This document shows positions 37,473 through 47,517 of a stretch of DNA of 64,000 bases, piece after piece. The position numbers and the translations under genes are program-made. This DNA comes from Oceanobacter sp. 1_MG-2023 (GTDB taxonomy: Bacteria > Pseudomonadota > Gammaproteobacteria > Pseudomonadales > Oceanobacteraceae). Under the pieces are notes generated by a model. That model saw only the letters and a program-made list of their open reading frames with translations. It was not told the DNA's origin and searched no databases. Position 1 is the stretch's first letter. Each line of letters begins with the position of its first letter. The stretch lies in the NCBI RefSeq assembly GCF_030689025.1, contig NZ_JAUYWA010000005.1:1-64000 (forward strand). The letters run 5' to 3'.

Positions 37473-39868
37473 GGCTGATCCCCTGTGCCGGCTTGTAATG
37501 CCATAACCGCATCCAGTACCCGTTCCGGCGTCGCCGGGGTGTCGAGGTCAGGGCTGAGCTGGTAATCACTGAGGCTGCTGATGGCGTCGCGCAGTGCTGA
37601 CCAGACCGAGATTGCCAGCATAAACGGAGGCTCTCCCACCGCTTTGGAGTTGTACACCGTGGCTTCGTTGTTGGCCTGTTCAAACAGACGGACGTTAAAC
37701 ACTGGCGGGGTGTCACCAATAGCGGGAATCTTGTAGGTCGCAGGAGAGTTACTGAGCAAACGGCCGTCGTCGTGCCAGACCAGTTCTTCGGTGGTAAGCC
37801 AGCCCATACCCTGGATAAAACCGCCTTCAATCTGGCCGCGATCAATGGCCGGGTTAATGCTCTGGCCGACGTCATGCAGGATATCCACCTGACAAACCTT
37901 GTATTCCCCGGTCAGGGTATCGATCACCACTTCTGATACTGCCGCCCCGTTGGCGAAGTAAAAGAACGGCCGACCGGAGGCGGTATGGCGGTCGTAGTGA
38001 ATTTTGGGGGTGCGGTAATAACCGGTGGTCGAGAGTGACACCCGACTGACATAAGCGGCCTCAGCCAGCTCGGCAAAACTCATCGACATGCCCTCAGCCC
38101 AGAACACCTGGCCATTGGCAAACACAATCGCCTCAGCCGGTACGCCCTTGTCGGCGGCAAGAAAGTCCACCAGCCGCTGCTTGAGAATCAGCGCGGCATT
38201 TTGCGCCGCCTTGCCGTTCAGGTCGGTGCCACTGGAAGCCGCCGTCGGTGAGGTATTCGGTACCTTGTCGGTACGCGTGGCGGTCACCTGAATGCTGTCG
38301 AGGCTGACACCCAGCGTCTGGGCAACAATCTGGCCGACCTTGGTGTGCAAGCCCTGGCCCATCTCGGTGCCACCGTGGTTTACCTGTATCGAACCGTCAG
38401 TGTAGATATGTATCAGCGCACCGGCCTGGTTGAGATGCTGCAAGGTAAAGGAAATACCGAACTTCACCGGCGTCAGCGCCAGACCACGTTTCAGCACCGG
38501 ACTGGTCTTGTTCCATGCGGTTATGGCACTGCGGCGCTGCCAGTAATCGCTGCTCTGTTCCAGCTGCTCAATAATGTCTGGCAGGCTGTTGTGCTCAACC
38601 GTCTGGTGATATGGCGTCACGGTGCAGTCGGGCTTGTGCTCCGGGGTGCCATACAGGTTACGTTTACGAATGGTCAGCGGGTCCTGGCCAACCTTGCGGG
38701 CAATATCGTCCATCGCCCGTTCGATAATCATCATGCCTTGTGGGCCACCAAAACCGCGATACGCGGTGTGGGATACCTGATTGCTGAAGGCCCGGTGGCC
38801 GTCGATCTGGGCGGCGGGCAGATAATAGGCGTTATCGGCGTGGAACATGGCGCGGTCGACAATGGCATCCGACAAATCGGCCGAGTTGCCGCAGTTACCG
38901 ATCACTTCCAGCTCTGCCGCCAGCAGTTGGCCATCCGGGTCGATGCCGATGCGATAGCGGTTGGCAAACGGATGACGCTTGCCGGTCATTACCATATCGT
39001 CCTGGCGCGGCAAGCGCATTTTAACGGCACGACCGGTACGGGTTGCCAGCAATGCAGCCAGACACGCCCATTGACCGGCCTGGCTTTCCTTGCCACCAAA
39101 ACCACCCCCCATCCGGCGCATATCGACCGTGATGCGGTTCAGCGGCACGTCCAGCACTTCAGCCACCAGCTTCTGGACTTCGCTGGGGTGTTGGCTGGAG
39201 GTGTACACCAGCATGCCGCCGTCTTCCGCTGGCATTGCCAGGGAAACCTGGCCTTCGAGGTAAAAGTGCTCCTGGCCGCCCACGGCTTGCTCGGCTTCCA
39301 GAATATGGCTTGCGGTAGCCATGGCGGCCGCCAGGTCTCCGCGCTTCATGCTGTGGCTCGGGCGCACCAGTCGCGACTGCGCCAGCGCCTCACGCGGATC
39401 AAGCAGCGGGGTTTGCTGCTGGTATTCCACCACTGCCAGCTGTGCCGCCCGGCGGGCGGCCAGTTCGGTGGTTGCCGCCACCACGGCGATACATTGACCC
39501 ATAAACTTGACCTCGGTCGAGGTCATCAGTGGGTCGCCCGGGAACACCGGGCCAATGTCGGTGTGGCCGATCACATCTTCGACGGTCATCACCGCCACCA
39601 CTCCCGGGCTGTTGCGCACGGCGGCAAGATCCAGCCGGGTAATCTGTCCAGCGGCAATGGTGCTGCGGATCACCGCGGCATGCAGGCAGTTGCCCGGTTC
39701 GATCATGTCATCCACATAACGGGCGCTACCGCTGACGTGGGCCACGGCACTTTCATGGCGGGACGGTTTGCCAACACCACCGGTAACGATATCCAGCCCG
39801 GCCTGACCGTTCTGGGTCGGCGCTTGTGCTGTCGCGGTATTGTGTTCGGGAAGTGTCACATTACGCAT
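37469..39868 (-). CDS. xdhB: Xanthine dehydrogenase molybdopterin-binding subunit
   Basis: This 799-residue large subunit has aldehyde-oxidase/xanthine-dehydrogenase N-terminal segments (SGSARYVDDM, GQEHFYLEGQVSLAMP), Moco contact regions (RMGGGFGGKESQAG, HTAYRGFGGPQGM, NHGGTEMGQGLHTK) and the catalytic Glu in KAVGEPPFMLAISVW near the C-terminus. It hydroxylates hypoxanthine and xanthine to urate. The ATG at 39868 overlaps the end of xdhA by eight bases; the upstream extension is a shadow of xdhA. Length and motifs are complete. Confidence 0.96.
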   Translation of the reverse strand: MRNVTLPEHNTATAQAPTQNGQAGLDIVTGGVGKPSRHESAVAHVSGSARYVDDMIEPGNCLHAAVIRSTIAAGQITRLDLAAVRNSPGVVAVMTVEDVIGHTDIGPVFPGDPLMTSTEVKFMGQCIAVVAATTELAARRAAQLAVVEYQQQTPLLDPREALAQSRLVRPSHSMKRGDLAAAMATASHILEAEQAVGGQEHFYLEGQVSLAMPAEDGGMLVYTSSQHPSEVQKLVAEVLDVPLNRITVDMRRMGGGFGGKESQAGQWACLAALLATRTGRAVKMRLPRQDDMVMTGKRHPFANRYRIGIDPDGQLLAAELEVIGNCGNSADLSDAIVDRAMFHADNAYYLPAAQIDGHRAFSNQVSHTAYRGFGGPQGMMIIERAMDDIARKVGQDPLTIRKRNLYGTPEHKPDCTVTPYHQTVEHNSLPDIIEQLEQSSDYWQRRSAITAWNKTSPVLKRGLALTPVKFGISFTLQHLNQAGALIHIYTDGSIQVNHGGTEMGQGLHTKVGQIVAQTLGVSLDSIQVTATRTDKVPNTSPTAASSGTDLNGKAAQNAALILKQRLVDFLAADKGVPAEAIVFANGQVFWAEGMSMSFAELAEAAYVSRVSLSTTGYYRTPKIHYDRHTASGRPFFYFANGAAVSEVVIDTLTGEYKVCQVDILHDVGQSINPAIDRGQIEGGFIQGMGWLTTEELVWHDDGRLLSNSPATYKIPAIGDTPPVFNVRLFEQANNEATVYNSKAVGEPPFMLAISVWSALRDAISSLSDYQLSPDLDTPATPERVLDAVMALQAGTGDQP

Positions 39869-41414
39869 AGTCGACGACCTCCAGCGTGGTTTCAGGTTGG
39901 TTGTATTCCAGCACTGCCCGCGCCAACAGGTTCTGGACCAGTTGCAGGCGGTAGTGGGCACTGGCACGGACATCGGTCAGCGGCGTCAGGCTTTGTTGCA
40001 ATACCGCCTGCGCGGCCCGGATCCCCTCCAGAGTCGGCGGCTGGCCAATCAGGGCCTGCTCGGCAGCGGGTACGCGTAACGGCGTCGCGGCGACCCCGCC
40101 AAAGGCCAGCCGGGCCGCACAAATCTGGCCGTTCTCAACCTTGAACATCAGCGCTGCCAGTACGGCGGAAATATCGTCTTCCTGACGCTTCGAAACCTTG
40201 AATACCCGACGGTGCCAGTCCTGTTTATCAAGTGGAATCTCGATCCCGCTGATCACGCCCCCGGTTGGCAAGCAGGTCTGGCGATAACCAGTGAAGAAGT
40301 CGTTAATGGCAATCTGTTCGGCTCCGGCGGGGCTGTCGATATGCAGAATGGCATCCAGCGCCAGCAAGACCGGCGGTGTATCTCCGATCGGTGAGGCGTT
40401 GGCAACATTGCCGGCCATCGTGCCCTGATTACGTACTTGCAACGCACCAAGGCGGGTCATCATGGTGGCGAATTCTGGCAAGTGCTGCGCGATGGTGCTC
40501 ATGGCGTCGCTGTAATTCACCCCGCCACCGATTATCAGGGCGCTGTCTGAGACCTCGATATGCTTGAGTTCAGCGACCTGGCCGGTATAGATCAGCACGT
40601 CCAGCGGCTTGAGCTGCTGGGTGTATTCCAGTGCCAGATCGGTGCCTCCGGCCACCAGGCGTGACTCGGGGTACTGGCGGCGTAAATCAACCAGTTGTTG
40701 CACGCTGGTAGGAACAAAAAAGTGACGATCGCCCTGTGTCAGTCCGTCGATGGTGGTGCTGGCCCGGGATTGTTCTGCCAGCGTTATCAGCCGCTGCCAG
40801 GTCTCGGCTTCAGCCGCGCTGAAGGCGTCCTGGCGCTCCCCTGCCAGCACCTGTCCGGCCGCTTCAATAATCGGCCGATACCCGGTACAGCGGCAGAGAT
40901 TGCCGCCCAGAGCCAGATCGATCTCGTGGCGGGTATGGGCATCCGGGTTGGCCGGATCAAATTCGTTGACGGTCTGCACCGGGGCATTTTTGCCCAGCGC
41001 AAACAATGACATTACAAATCCAGGGGTGCAGAAACCGCATTGGGAACCATGGCAATCCACCATCGCTTGCTGGGCAATATGCAGCGCGGGTGCCGGGCTG
41101 CCCGCTGCGTCTGCAGGCGCCGTGTGCGACTCAGGGGCGGGCGCTACGGGCTTCAGTGCTTCAACGGTGATCAGCTGTTTACCCTGCAAACTGCCCACAA
41201 AGGTAATGCAGCTATTCACGCTTTTATAGCGTAATCTGCCTTGAGTCGTATCCGGTTCTGCCACCACCACCGTGCAGGCACCGCAGTCGCCGGAGGCGCA
41301 ACCTTCCTTGGTTCCACGTTGCACTTCGACGGTGCGTAAATACTCCAAGATGGTCAGGTCTGGAGCAAGATCATCTACTTCGCGCAGTTGATCATTGAAT
41401 AAAAAGCGAATCAA
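39861..41414 (-). CDS. xdhA: Xanthine dehydrogenase FeS/FAD subunit
   Basis: This 517-residue small subunit has two 2Fe-2S clusters, with ligands in EGCASGDCGACTVV, QCGFCTPGFVMSL and GGNLCRCTGYRPI. It continues into the FAD-binding domain (VAGGTDLALEYTQ, TMAGNVANASPIGD). The linker containing ESHTAPADAAGSPAPA is an insertion between the two FeS domains that looks low-complexity and is worth noting. It heads the seven-gene operon xdhA-xdhB-xdhC-uraD-uraH-guaD-puuD. Its upstream region carries two RutR-like operators shared with the divergent ABC transporter. Confidence 0.96.
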   Translation of the reverse strand: MIRFLFNDQLREVDDLAPDLTILEYLRTVEVQRGTKEGCASGDCGACTVVVAEPDTTQGRLRYKSVNSCITFVGSLQGKQLITVEALKPVAPAPESHTAPADAAGSPAPALHIAQQAMVDCHGSQCGFCTPGFVMSLFALGKNAPVQTVNEFDPANPDAHTRHEIDLALGGNLCRCTGYRPIIEAAGQVLAGERQDAFSAAEAETWQRLITLAEQSRASTTIDGLTQGDRHFFVPTSVQQLVDLRRQYPESRLVAGGTDLALEYTQQLKPLDVLIYTGQVAELKHIEVSDSALIIGGGVNYSDAMSTIAQHLPEFATMMTRLGALQVRNQGTMAGNVANASPIGDTPPVLLALDAILHIDSPAGAEQIAINDFFTGYRQTCLPTGGVISGIEIPLDKQDWHRRVFKVSKRQEDDISAVLAALMFKVENGQICAARLAFGGVAATPLRVPAAEQALIGQPPTLEGIRAAQAVLQQSLTPLTDVRASAHYRLQLVQNLLARAVLEYNQPETTLEVVDYA

Positions 41415-41855
41415 TGTTCCTTCCTCCGGTGAGCTATCCTTGTCGGCAGATAACTTTATAACTTTATGATTTTTAAAGGAATTTACGATTAAATCAGCAC
41501 ATTCCCCGAATTTGTTGGCAGAATTTCCCGAGTAGGCTTCAAGGCCCCGAAAAACCTGACCGATCGGTCATATTAAGCATTTACTATACCAGCCACTCTG
41601 ACGACATAACAAAAAAATTCTGACCAGTTGGCCAGCTTTTTGCTGGCTCGTTAAAGATTCGTAACCATACCTGCAACCGGAAGGGAGTCCCTGGCCAATA
41701 TTTGTCAATCGCTCAAGCCTGTGAATACTCTGCCAATATGTCCCCAAACAACCCTCTGGCGATGTCCGCCGTTCGTTGTTTGAAGCCATATTCAGACCAA
41801 TACCGCAGCGCCTGACGCTTTCCAGTGTTTGCCAGGCTCCATAGAGGAACAGCCC
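41415..41855. other. Divergent control region between xdhA and the BMP-type ABC transporter
   Basis: No gene is supported in these 441 bases. Two operator-like palindromes lie at 41556 and 41620. An AGAGGA site precedes the GTG at 41856. AT-rich segments near 41450-41500 could hold the xdhA promoter. The opposite-strand open frame here overlaps the ATPase gene and is a shadow. Confidence 0.6.
41556..41635. promoter_or_regulatory. RutR-type operator pair in the xdhA / ABC transporter divergent promoter
   Basis: CTGACCGATCGGTCAT (41556-41571) and CTGACCAGTTGGCCAG (41620-41635) are palindromic, with centres 64 bases apart. The second is followed by CT then TTTTGCT, the same two-base spacing as at three other promoters. 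The pair could control both the leftward urate operon and the rightward transporter operon. Confidence 0.75.
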
Positions 41856-43421
41856 GTGCCCAAGCAACCCGTACCCCCCAGGCTCAGCCTGCGCGGCATT
41901 ACCAAGCAGTACCCAGGCTGCATTGCTAATGACGACGTACACCTGAGCATCGCGCCCGCCGAAATTCATGCCCTGTTGGGAGAAAATGGCGCCGGTAAAA
42001 GCACCCTGATGAAAGTGATCTACGGTCTGGTCAAGCCCGATCGTGGTGAACTGCTCTGGGATGGCTTGCCATTGGAAGTCAAGGACCCTGCCCACGCCCG
42101 TAAAATGGGGATTGGCATGGTGTTCCAGCATTTTTCCCTGTTCGATACCCTGACCGTCACGGAAAACATCGCCCTCGCACTGGGAGACGATGCCGGAGAA
42201 TTGGGGCCACTGGCCGAAAAAATCCGCACCGTTTCGGAAAAATACGGCATGGCCATCAACCCCGAGCGTGAAATTCACACACTGTCGGTGGGTGAGCGTC
42301 AGCGGGTCGAGATTGTCCGCTGCCTGGTACAGGACATCCGATTGCTGATTCTCGATGAGCCGACCTCGGTACTGACACCGCAAGAAGTTGAGGTACTGTT
42401 TGTCACCCTGCGCCAGCTCGCCAGTGAAGGCTGTTCAATCCTGTTTATCAGCCACAAGCTGAACGAGGTCAAAGCCCTCTGCCACAAGGCCACCGTATTA
42501 CGTGGCGGACGTGTATCCGGTGCCTGTATTCCGTCGGAACAAGACACCACCAGCATGGCCAAGATGATGGTGGGGGACGATACTCCGGTCAGCACCACCT
42601 ACCCGAAGGTACTGGGCGACAAGCCCGTGCTGGAAATCACCCAGCTGGATCAGCCCAGTCATGATCCCTTTGGTGTCCATCTGAAAAACCTTGACCTGAC
42701 CGTCAATGCCGGGGAAATCGTTGGCATCGCCGGTGTCGCCGGTAATGGTCAGGAAGAACTGCTGGCCAGCCTCAGCGGCGAAGCGTTGAGCAAAGCAGGG
42801 ACGGTATTTTTTAACACCAGCAGCGCCGGTAAAACCGATGTGGCACTGTTGCCACCAGACCAGCGCCGCGCGCTGGGGCTGGGTTTTGTCCCGGAAGAAC
42901 GCCTCGGCCGCGGCGCTGTACCGGAAATGAGCCTGACTGAAAACGCCTTGCTCACCGGCTTTCTGACCGGACTGGTCAAACAGGGAATGGTCGGCTGGCA
43001 AAAAACCGAAGCCTTTGCAGATAAGATCATCAAGGACTACAAGGTCAAAACCGCAGGCCGTCACGCCCAGGCGGACAGCCTCTCTGGTGGTAATTTGCAA
43101 AAATTCATTATTGGCCGGGAAATCCTGCAAGATCCCAAAATCCTGATTGCTGCCCACCCCACCTGGGGCGTGGATATCGGTGCCGCCACGGCGATCCACA
43201 AAGCCCTGATTACGCTACGGGATCAGGGTGCTGCCATTCTGGTGGTGTCGGAAGACATTGATGAGCTGTTCCTGATTTCCGACCGCATCGGTGCGATTTG
43301 TGACGGCGAGCTGTCACCGATCAAGCCCACCCCCCAATCCTCCATTGAAGAACTGGGCCGCATGATGGCAGGCGACTTCAGTCCCCAAGTACAGCCCGCA
43401 ACCGAGGGAACTCACGCATGA
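41856..43421 (+). CDS. BMP-type purine/nucleoside ABC transporter ATPase (two ABC domains)
   Basis: This protein of about 521 residues has two tandem ABC cassettes. Cassette one has GENGAGKST, LSVGERQRVEI and LLILDEPTSVL. Cassette two is degenerate in its Walker A region (GVAGNGQEELL) but retains LSGGNLQKFIIGREI. This is the sugar/nucleoside-type (YufO/NupA) architecture. The GTG at 41856 with AGAGGA six bases upstream is preferred over the TTG at 41829. The stop overlaps the next gene by four bases. With two permeases and the distant receptor (20378) it forms a complete importer, likely for purines. Confidence 0.92.
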   Translation: MPKQPVPPRLSLRGITKQYPGCIANDDVHLSIAPAEIHALLGENGAGKSTLMKVIYGLVKPDRGELLWDGLPLEVKDPAHARKMGIGMVFQHFSLFDTLTVTENIALALGDDAGELGPLAEKIRTVSEKYGMAINPEREIHTLSVGERQRVEIVRCLVQDIRLLILDEPTSVLTPQEVEVLFVTLRQLASEGCSILFISHKLNEVKALCHKATVLRGGRVSGACIPSEQDTTSMAKMMVGDDTPVSTTYPKVLGDKPVLEITQLDQPSHDPFGVHLKNLDLTVNAGEIVGIAGVAGNGQEELLASLSGEALSKAGTVFFNTSSAGKTDVALLPPDQRRALGLGFVPEERLGRGAVPEMSLTENALLTGFLTGLVKQGMVGWQKTEAFADKIIKDYKVKTAGRHAQADSLSGGNLQKFIIGREILQDPKILIAAHPTWGVDIGAATAIHKALITLRDQGAAILVVSEDIDELFLISDRIGAICDGELSPIKPTPQSSIEELGRMMAGDFSPQVQPATEGTHA

Positions 43422-44521
43422 TCAAACTGGAACCTCGGGGCGAGCGCTCCAAACGGATGGCCTATTTGTCGCCGGTACTGGCGGCGGTTCTGACCATGCT
43501 GACCGGCGTTATCCTGTTCACCTTGCTGGGGGTTGATCCCTGGGAAGCGCTGGTAACGATATTGTACGTGCCGATTTCGGATACGTATGGCATTGCCGAA
43601 CTGTGCGTTAAAGCCACGCCGATCCTCTTGTGTGCCATTGGTCTGTCGGTGGTGTTCAAGGCCCAGATCTGGAACATCGGCGCAGAAGGCCAGCTGCTGA
43701 TCGGCGGTCTGTTTGGCAGCTATATGGCGCTGCAACTGATTGACGTTGAGTCCGCCTGGGTATTGCCGACGGTACTGGTCTTTGGTGCTCTGGGTGGCCT
43801 GGTATGGGCCGGTATTGCCGCACTGCTGAAAGTGCAGTTCAACACCAATGAAATCCTGACCACCATCATGATGAACTACATTGCCCTCAATATTCTGCTG
43901 TGGGCGGTGCACGGGCCATTAAAAGACCCCGATGGCTACAACTTCCCGGAATCCGCCATGTTTTCCGATTCGTCGCTGTTGCCACTGCTGATTGAAGATA
44001 CCCGGATTCACTTTGGTCTGGCGCTGGCGCTGCTGGCGGTCGTGGCCATCTGGGTACTGATGAGCCGCAGTTTTTACGGCTTCCAGATCAAGGTAATGGG
44101 GCTGGACGCCAGTGCCGCACGACTGTCCGGTTTCAAGGAAAAACGGCTGGCCTATTTTGCGCTGATGCTCAGTGGTGCTCTGGCAGGGCTGGCTGGCGTC
44201 AGTGAAGTGACCGGCCCGATCGGACAATTGATTCCCAATATCTCACCCGGTTATGGCTACGCTGCCATTATTGTGGCCTTTTTGGGCCGCCTGCACCCTG
44301 TCGGCATTCTGTTGGCCTCACTGTTGATGGCACTGTTGTATATGGGTGGTGAAATGGCGCAAATCAGCCTCGGCTTGCCACTGGCACTAACCGGCCTGTT
44401 CCAGGGCATGTTGCTGTTTTACCTGCTCGCCTGTGACGTATTGATCAGCTTCCGTGTGCGCTGGATCAGTCGCCAACCCACCACCGCTCCTATCCAACCC
44501 ACCACCAATACACAGGGATAA
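43418..44521 (+). CDS. BMP-type ABC transporter permease 1
   Basis: This 367-residue membrane protein has about eight to ten helices and the BPD_transp_2 pattern VVFKAQIWNIGAEGQLLIGG near residue 80, plus SGALAGLAGVSEVTGPIGQLI. It is YufP-like. It overlaps the ATPase gene (ATGA) and is four bases before the second permease, so all three are coupled. The substrate presumably follows the receptor: nucleosides or free purines. Confidence 0.92.
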   Translation: MIKLEPRGERSKRMAYLSPVLAAVLTMLTGVILFTLLGVDPWEALVTILYVPISDTYGIAELCVKATPILLCAIGLSVVFKAQIWNIGAEGQLLIGGLFGSYMALQLIDVESAWVLPTVLVFGALGGLVWAGIAALLKVQFNTNEILTTIMMNYIALNILLWAVHGPLKDPDGYNFPESAMFSDSSLLPLLIEDTRIHFGLALALLAVVAIWVLMSRSFYGFQIKVMGLDASAARLSGFKEKRLAYFALMLSGALAGLAGVSEVTGPIGQLIPNISPGYGYAAIIVAFLGRLHPVGILLASLLMALLYMGGEMAQISLGLPLALTGLFQGMLLFYLLACDVLISFRVRWISRQPTTAPIQPTTNTQG

Positions 44522-44525
44522 CACC

Positions 44526-45452
44526 ATGGATATCGATCTGATCAGTAATATTCTTTATGCCATGGTCCGTACCGGCACCCCACTGTTGATTGTGGCGCTG
44601 GGCGAACTGATTTGTGAAAAAAGCGGTGTGCTGAACCTCGGCCAGGAAGGCATGATGCTGATGGGTGCGGTGGTCGGTTTTGTCGTCGCCTTGCTGTCCG
44701 GCAGCCTGTTGCTGGGCTTTATGCTGGCCATTGTCGCCGGTATGTTGATGTCGATAATCTTTGCCGTTATCACCATGGAGCTCAGCGCCAACCAGGTCGC
44801 TACCGGGCTGGCACTAACCATTTTTGGTACCGGACTATCCGCCTTTGTCGGTGCCGATTTTGTTGGTAAACCGATTGATGGCCTGGACCCGATTTTTATC
44901 CCGGTGTTGACCGACTTGCCCATTATTGGCCGTATGTTGTTTGGCCAGGACTTGATCGTTTACCTGTCGTTCGTGCTGTTTGGCGGCGTTTACTGGTTTA
45001 TCAAATACTCCCGTCCCGGCCTGATTCTGAAGGCGGTTGGGGAAAACCCGCACTCCGCCAATGCCATTGGCCTGCCGGTTTTAAAAACCCGCTATCTGGC
45101 CATTATCTTCGGTGGTGCCATGGCCGGATTGGCAGGCAGCTATCTGTCACTGGCCTATACGCCACTGTGGGCAGAAAACATGTCCGCCGGACGTGGCTGG
45201 ATTGCACTGGCGCTGGTGGTTTTCGCCAGCTGGAAAGCAGAGCGGGTATTACTGGGTGCCTGGTTGTTTGGCCTGGCCAGCATTCTGCATCTGGTTTTCC
45301 AGGGGCTTGGCTTCTCGGTATCGCCGAACCTGCTGGCCATCCTGCCATACCTCGCCACGGTAGTTGTACTGGTGATATTGTCCAGCAACCAAAGCCGTAG
45401 CCGCCTTGTCGCGCCGATGTCTCTCGGCAAACCTTTCTACGCCAAAAGTTAA
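44526..45452 (+). CDS. BMP-type ABC transporter permease 2
   Basis: This permease of about 308 residues (YufQ-like) contains GELICEKSGVLNLGQEGMML, the conserved cytoplasmic motif of this subfamily, and IIFGGAMAGLAGSYLSLAYT. The start at 44526 has an AGGGAT ribosome-binding site; the open frame upstream overlaps permease 1. It forms a heterodimeric channel with permease 1. The next gene, a deaminase, begins seven bases after its stop, linking transport to 8-oxopurine deamination. Confidence 0.92.
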   Translation: MDIDLISNILYAMVRTGTPLLIVALGELICEKSGVLNLGQEGMMLMGAVVGFVVALLSGSLLLGFMLAIVAGMLMSIIFAVITMELSANQVATGLALTIFGTGLSAFVGADFVGKPIDGLDPIFIPVLTDLPIIGRMLFGQDLIVYLSFVLFGGVYWFIKYSRPGLILKAVGENPHSANAIGLPVLKTRYLAIIFGGAMAGLAGSYLSLAYTPLWAENMSAGRGWIALALVVFASWKAERVLLGAWLFGLASILHLVFQGLGFSVSPNLLAILPYLATVVVLVILSSNQSRSRLVAPMSLGKPFYAKS

Positions 45453-45459
45453 TCTGACC

Positions 45460-46827
45460 ATGAACAGCACCACGACACCTGCACGACTCTGGATCGCCAA
45501 CCCGTTGGCGATCCAGACCAACAGCCCGGAAGACGCCCGTGGCGGACTGGTTATCCAGTCCGGCACGATCGTCGAAGTGGTCGCCGCCGGGCAACAGCCC
45601 GAGCGGTACGACCAGCTCTTCGACGCCAGCCGTCATGTGCTGATTCCGGGCCTGATCAATACCCATCACCACTTTTACCAGACCCTTACCCGTGCCTTGC
45701 CTGCGGCCCTGAACAAAGAGCTGTTCCCCTGGCTGCAGACTCTTTATCCCGTCTGGGCCGGTTTGCAGCCGGACATGCTGCATCAGGCCACCCGTCTGGC
45801 TCTGACCGAGCTGTTGTTGTCTGGCTGCACCACGGCGGCCGATCATCACTACCTGTTTCCACAAACCCTGACCGATGCCATTGATGTACAGGCCGACGCC
45901 GCCGCTGATGTCGGCTTGCGCGTCACCCTGACCCGAGGCTCCATGAGTCTGGGACAGGACGACGGCGGCTTGCCGCCGCAATCGGTGGTGCAAAGCGAAG
46001 CAACGATTCTGGCCGACAGCGAACGGCTGATCCGTCGTTATCACGACGCCGCCCCAGGCTCGATGATGCAAGTCGCACTGGCCCCCTGCTCTCCCTTCTC
46101 GGTTACTCGCGACATCATGATCGCCAGTGCCGAGCTGGCTGCCCGGCATCAGGTGCGTTTGCACACGCATCTGGCCGAAACGCTCGACGAAGAAGCCTTC
46201 TGCCAGAAAATGTTCGGCTTGCGTACGGTCGACTATCTGGAAAGTGTCAACTGGCTACATAACCGCACCTGGCTGGCTCATGGCATTCATTTTGATGCCA
46301 ATGAAATCCAGCGACTGGGAACGGCGGGGGTCGGTATCTGTCACTGCCCAACCTCCAACATGATGCTGGCGTCCGGTATCTGTCCGGTGCAGGATCTCGA
46401 AGCGGCCGGTAGCCCGGTGGGCATTGGTGTGGATGGCTCAGCCTCGAACGACTGTTCGAACATGATTCAGGAAACGCGCCAGGCCATGTATCTGCAACGA
46501 CTGAAATACGGCTCTTCCAAAGTAACGCATCAGGATGCGCTGCGCTGGGCCACCCAAGGTTCCGCCAACGTATTGGGCCGTGATGACATCGGCACCCTCG
46601 CGGTGGGCAAACAGGCCGACCTGGCTTTGTTTGGCCTCGACGAACTGCGTTTCTCCGGCAGCCATGATCCGTTAGCCGCACTGCTGCTGTGTGGCGCCCA
46701 TCAGGCGGACTATGTGATGGTGGCGGGACAATGGAAGGTCGAAAAAGGAGAAGTGGCAGGGGTCGATATTGACGAGCTGCGTCATAGTCACCAGCAGGCC
46801 GCCAACGCCCTGGCAGCACTGGCATAA
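45460..46827 (+). CDS. 8-oxoguanine deaminase (amidohydrolase superfamily)
   Basis: This 455-residue amidohydrolase has metal His residues in INTHHHFYQTLTRALP, LHTHLAETLDEE and LAHGIHFD, and an Asp in GIGVDGSASND. The segment TRGSMSLGQDDGGLPPQSVV is a hallmark of 8-oxoguanine deaminase and the related hydroxyatrazine-hydrolase group. The expected reaction is 8-oxoguanine to urate plus ammonia. Urate then enters the PuuD pathway. It follows the transporter permease by seven bases, so the operon imports an oxidised or free purine and deaminates it. Isocytosine or related pterin deamination is the alternative. Confidence 0.85.
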   Translation: MNSTTTPARLWIANPLAIQTNSPEDARGGLVIQSGTIVEVVAAGQQPERYDQLFDASRHVLIPGLINTHHHFYQTLTRALPAALNKELFPWLQTLYPVWAGLQPDMLHQATRLALTELLLSGCTTAADHHYLFPQTLTDAIDVQADAAADVGLRVTLTRGSMSLGQDDGGLPPQSVVQSEATILADSERLIRRYHDAAPGSMMQVALAPCSPFSVTRDIMIASAELAARHQVRLHTHLAETLDEEAFCQKMFGLRTVDYLESVNWLHNRTWLAHGIHFDANEIQRLGTAGVGICHCPTSNMMLASGICPVQDLEAAGSPVGIGVDGSASNDCSNMIQETRQAMYLQRLKYGSSKVTHQDALRWATQGSANVLGRDDIGTLAVGKQADLALFGLDELRFSGSHDPLAALLLCGAHQADYVMVAGQWKVEKGEVAGVDIDELRHSHQQAANALAALA

Positions 46828-47170
46828 CCACAGCTCCGTTGATAACGATGGGGGGGATCGCCTCAGGCGCATGTCCCCAGGCTGGCCAGACAAGCGCCAG
46901 ATACAATCAGAGAGTCAATCAGTGCGTTTTGACTGTCGTTACCGGTATCGGGCTTTATTCTGCCACTGACGCCATGCCGATGATCGGCGTGGTGGCCGGT
47001 TTTGCCATCCTGGCTGCTATCATGGCGACTATTCCAATCGCTATCACAGCAGCCATCCCTATCAATATTACAGCGATTATCACGACCACTATCTGAACGG
47101 TCGCCAGCAGGATGATGGTGATATCCATGGCGATGGTTCTTGATACGGCAATCCACCATTGCTCTCCTCT

Positions 47171-47203
47171 TTTTCAGCTCAAACAACTTTTCAGCTCAAA
47201 CAA
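47171..47203. repeat. 17-base tandem direct repeat
   Basis: TTTTCAGCTCAAACAA occurs at 47171-47186 and again at 47188-47203, separated by one C. No gene or known function is associated with it. Confidence 0.85.
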
Positions 47204-47499
47204 TGCGGACAACGTCAGGCGTAGCAACGCAGGGTGTCTGGTCGCTATTTCAAATATGTCTGGATGCGTCGGCCAGAACGACCAAGACATCGGGCTTCTA
47301 AATCAATACAACATCGCTGCTCTCTACGCTAAAGGATTCTGCCAGGCCGTCTTGCTACAGCAGCGCCATCTGATGACGTTATCGCGCCCTTTAGGGCAAT
47401 TGTGACATCTATAAACCGGGCACTGAAAAGCATTGTCGGCATCGATGTATCAATAGCGGACAAACAAGCCAAATGGCATTGAACCCTTATCATGTAAGT

Positions 47500-47517
47500 T
47501 GGTATACCATAATACAC
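47500..47517. promoter_or_regulatory. GntR-type operator TGGTATACCA upstream of the BCCT transporter gene
   Basis: TGGTATACCA at 47500-47509 is followed by TAATACAC. The same extended sequence is found at 49705 and 57217, and with CGGTATACCA at 59524. It lies about 105 bases before the BCCT start. Confidence 0.75.

Noticed and set aside
38345..40144. 599-residue open frame on the plus strand
   Set aside because: It is the antisense of xdhB/xdhA, whose product has full cofactor and catalytic motifs; the antisense frame has no recognisable domain and a biased His/Gln-rich composition.
41568..42383. 271-residue minus-strand frame across the ABC transporter start
   Set aside because: Antisense to the first ABC cassette and lacking recognisable features.
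46839..47186. Short frames with hydrophobic or His/Tyr/Asp-rich translations after the 8-oxoguanine deaminase gene
   Set aside because: The tyrosine/histidine-rich frame begins after a stop and has no start codon, and no ribosome-binding site or family features are visible. It may be a decayed gene but cannot be called.
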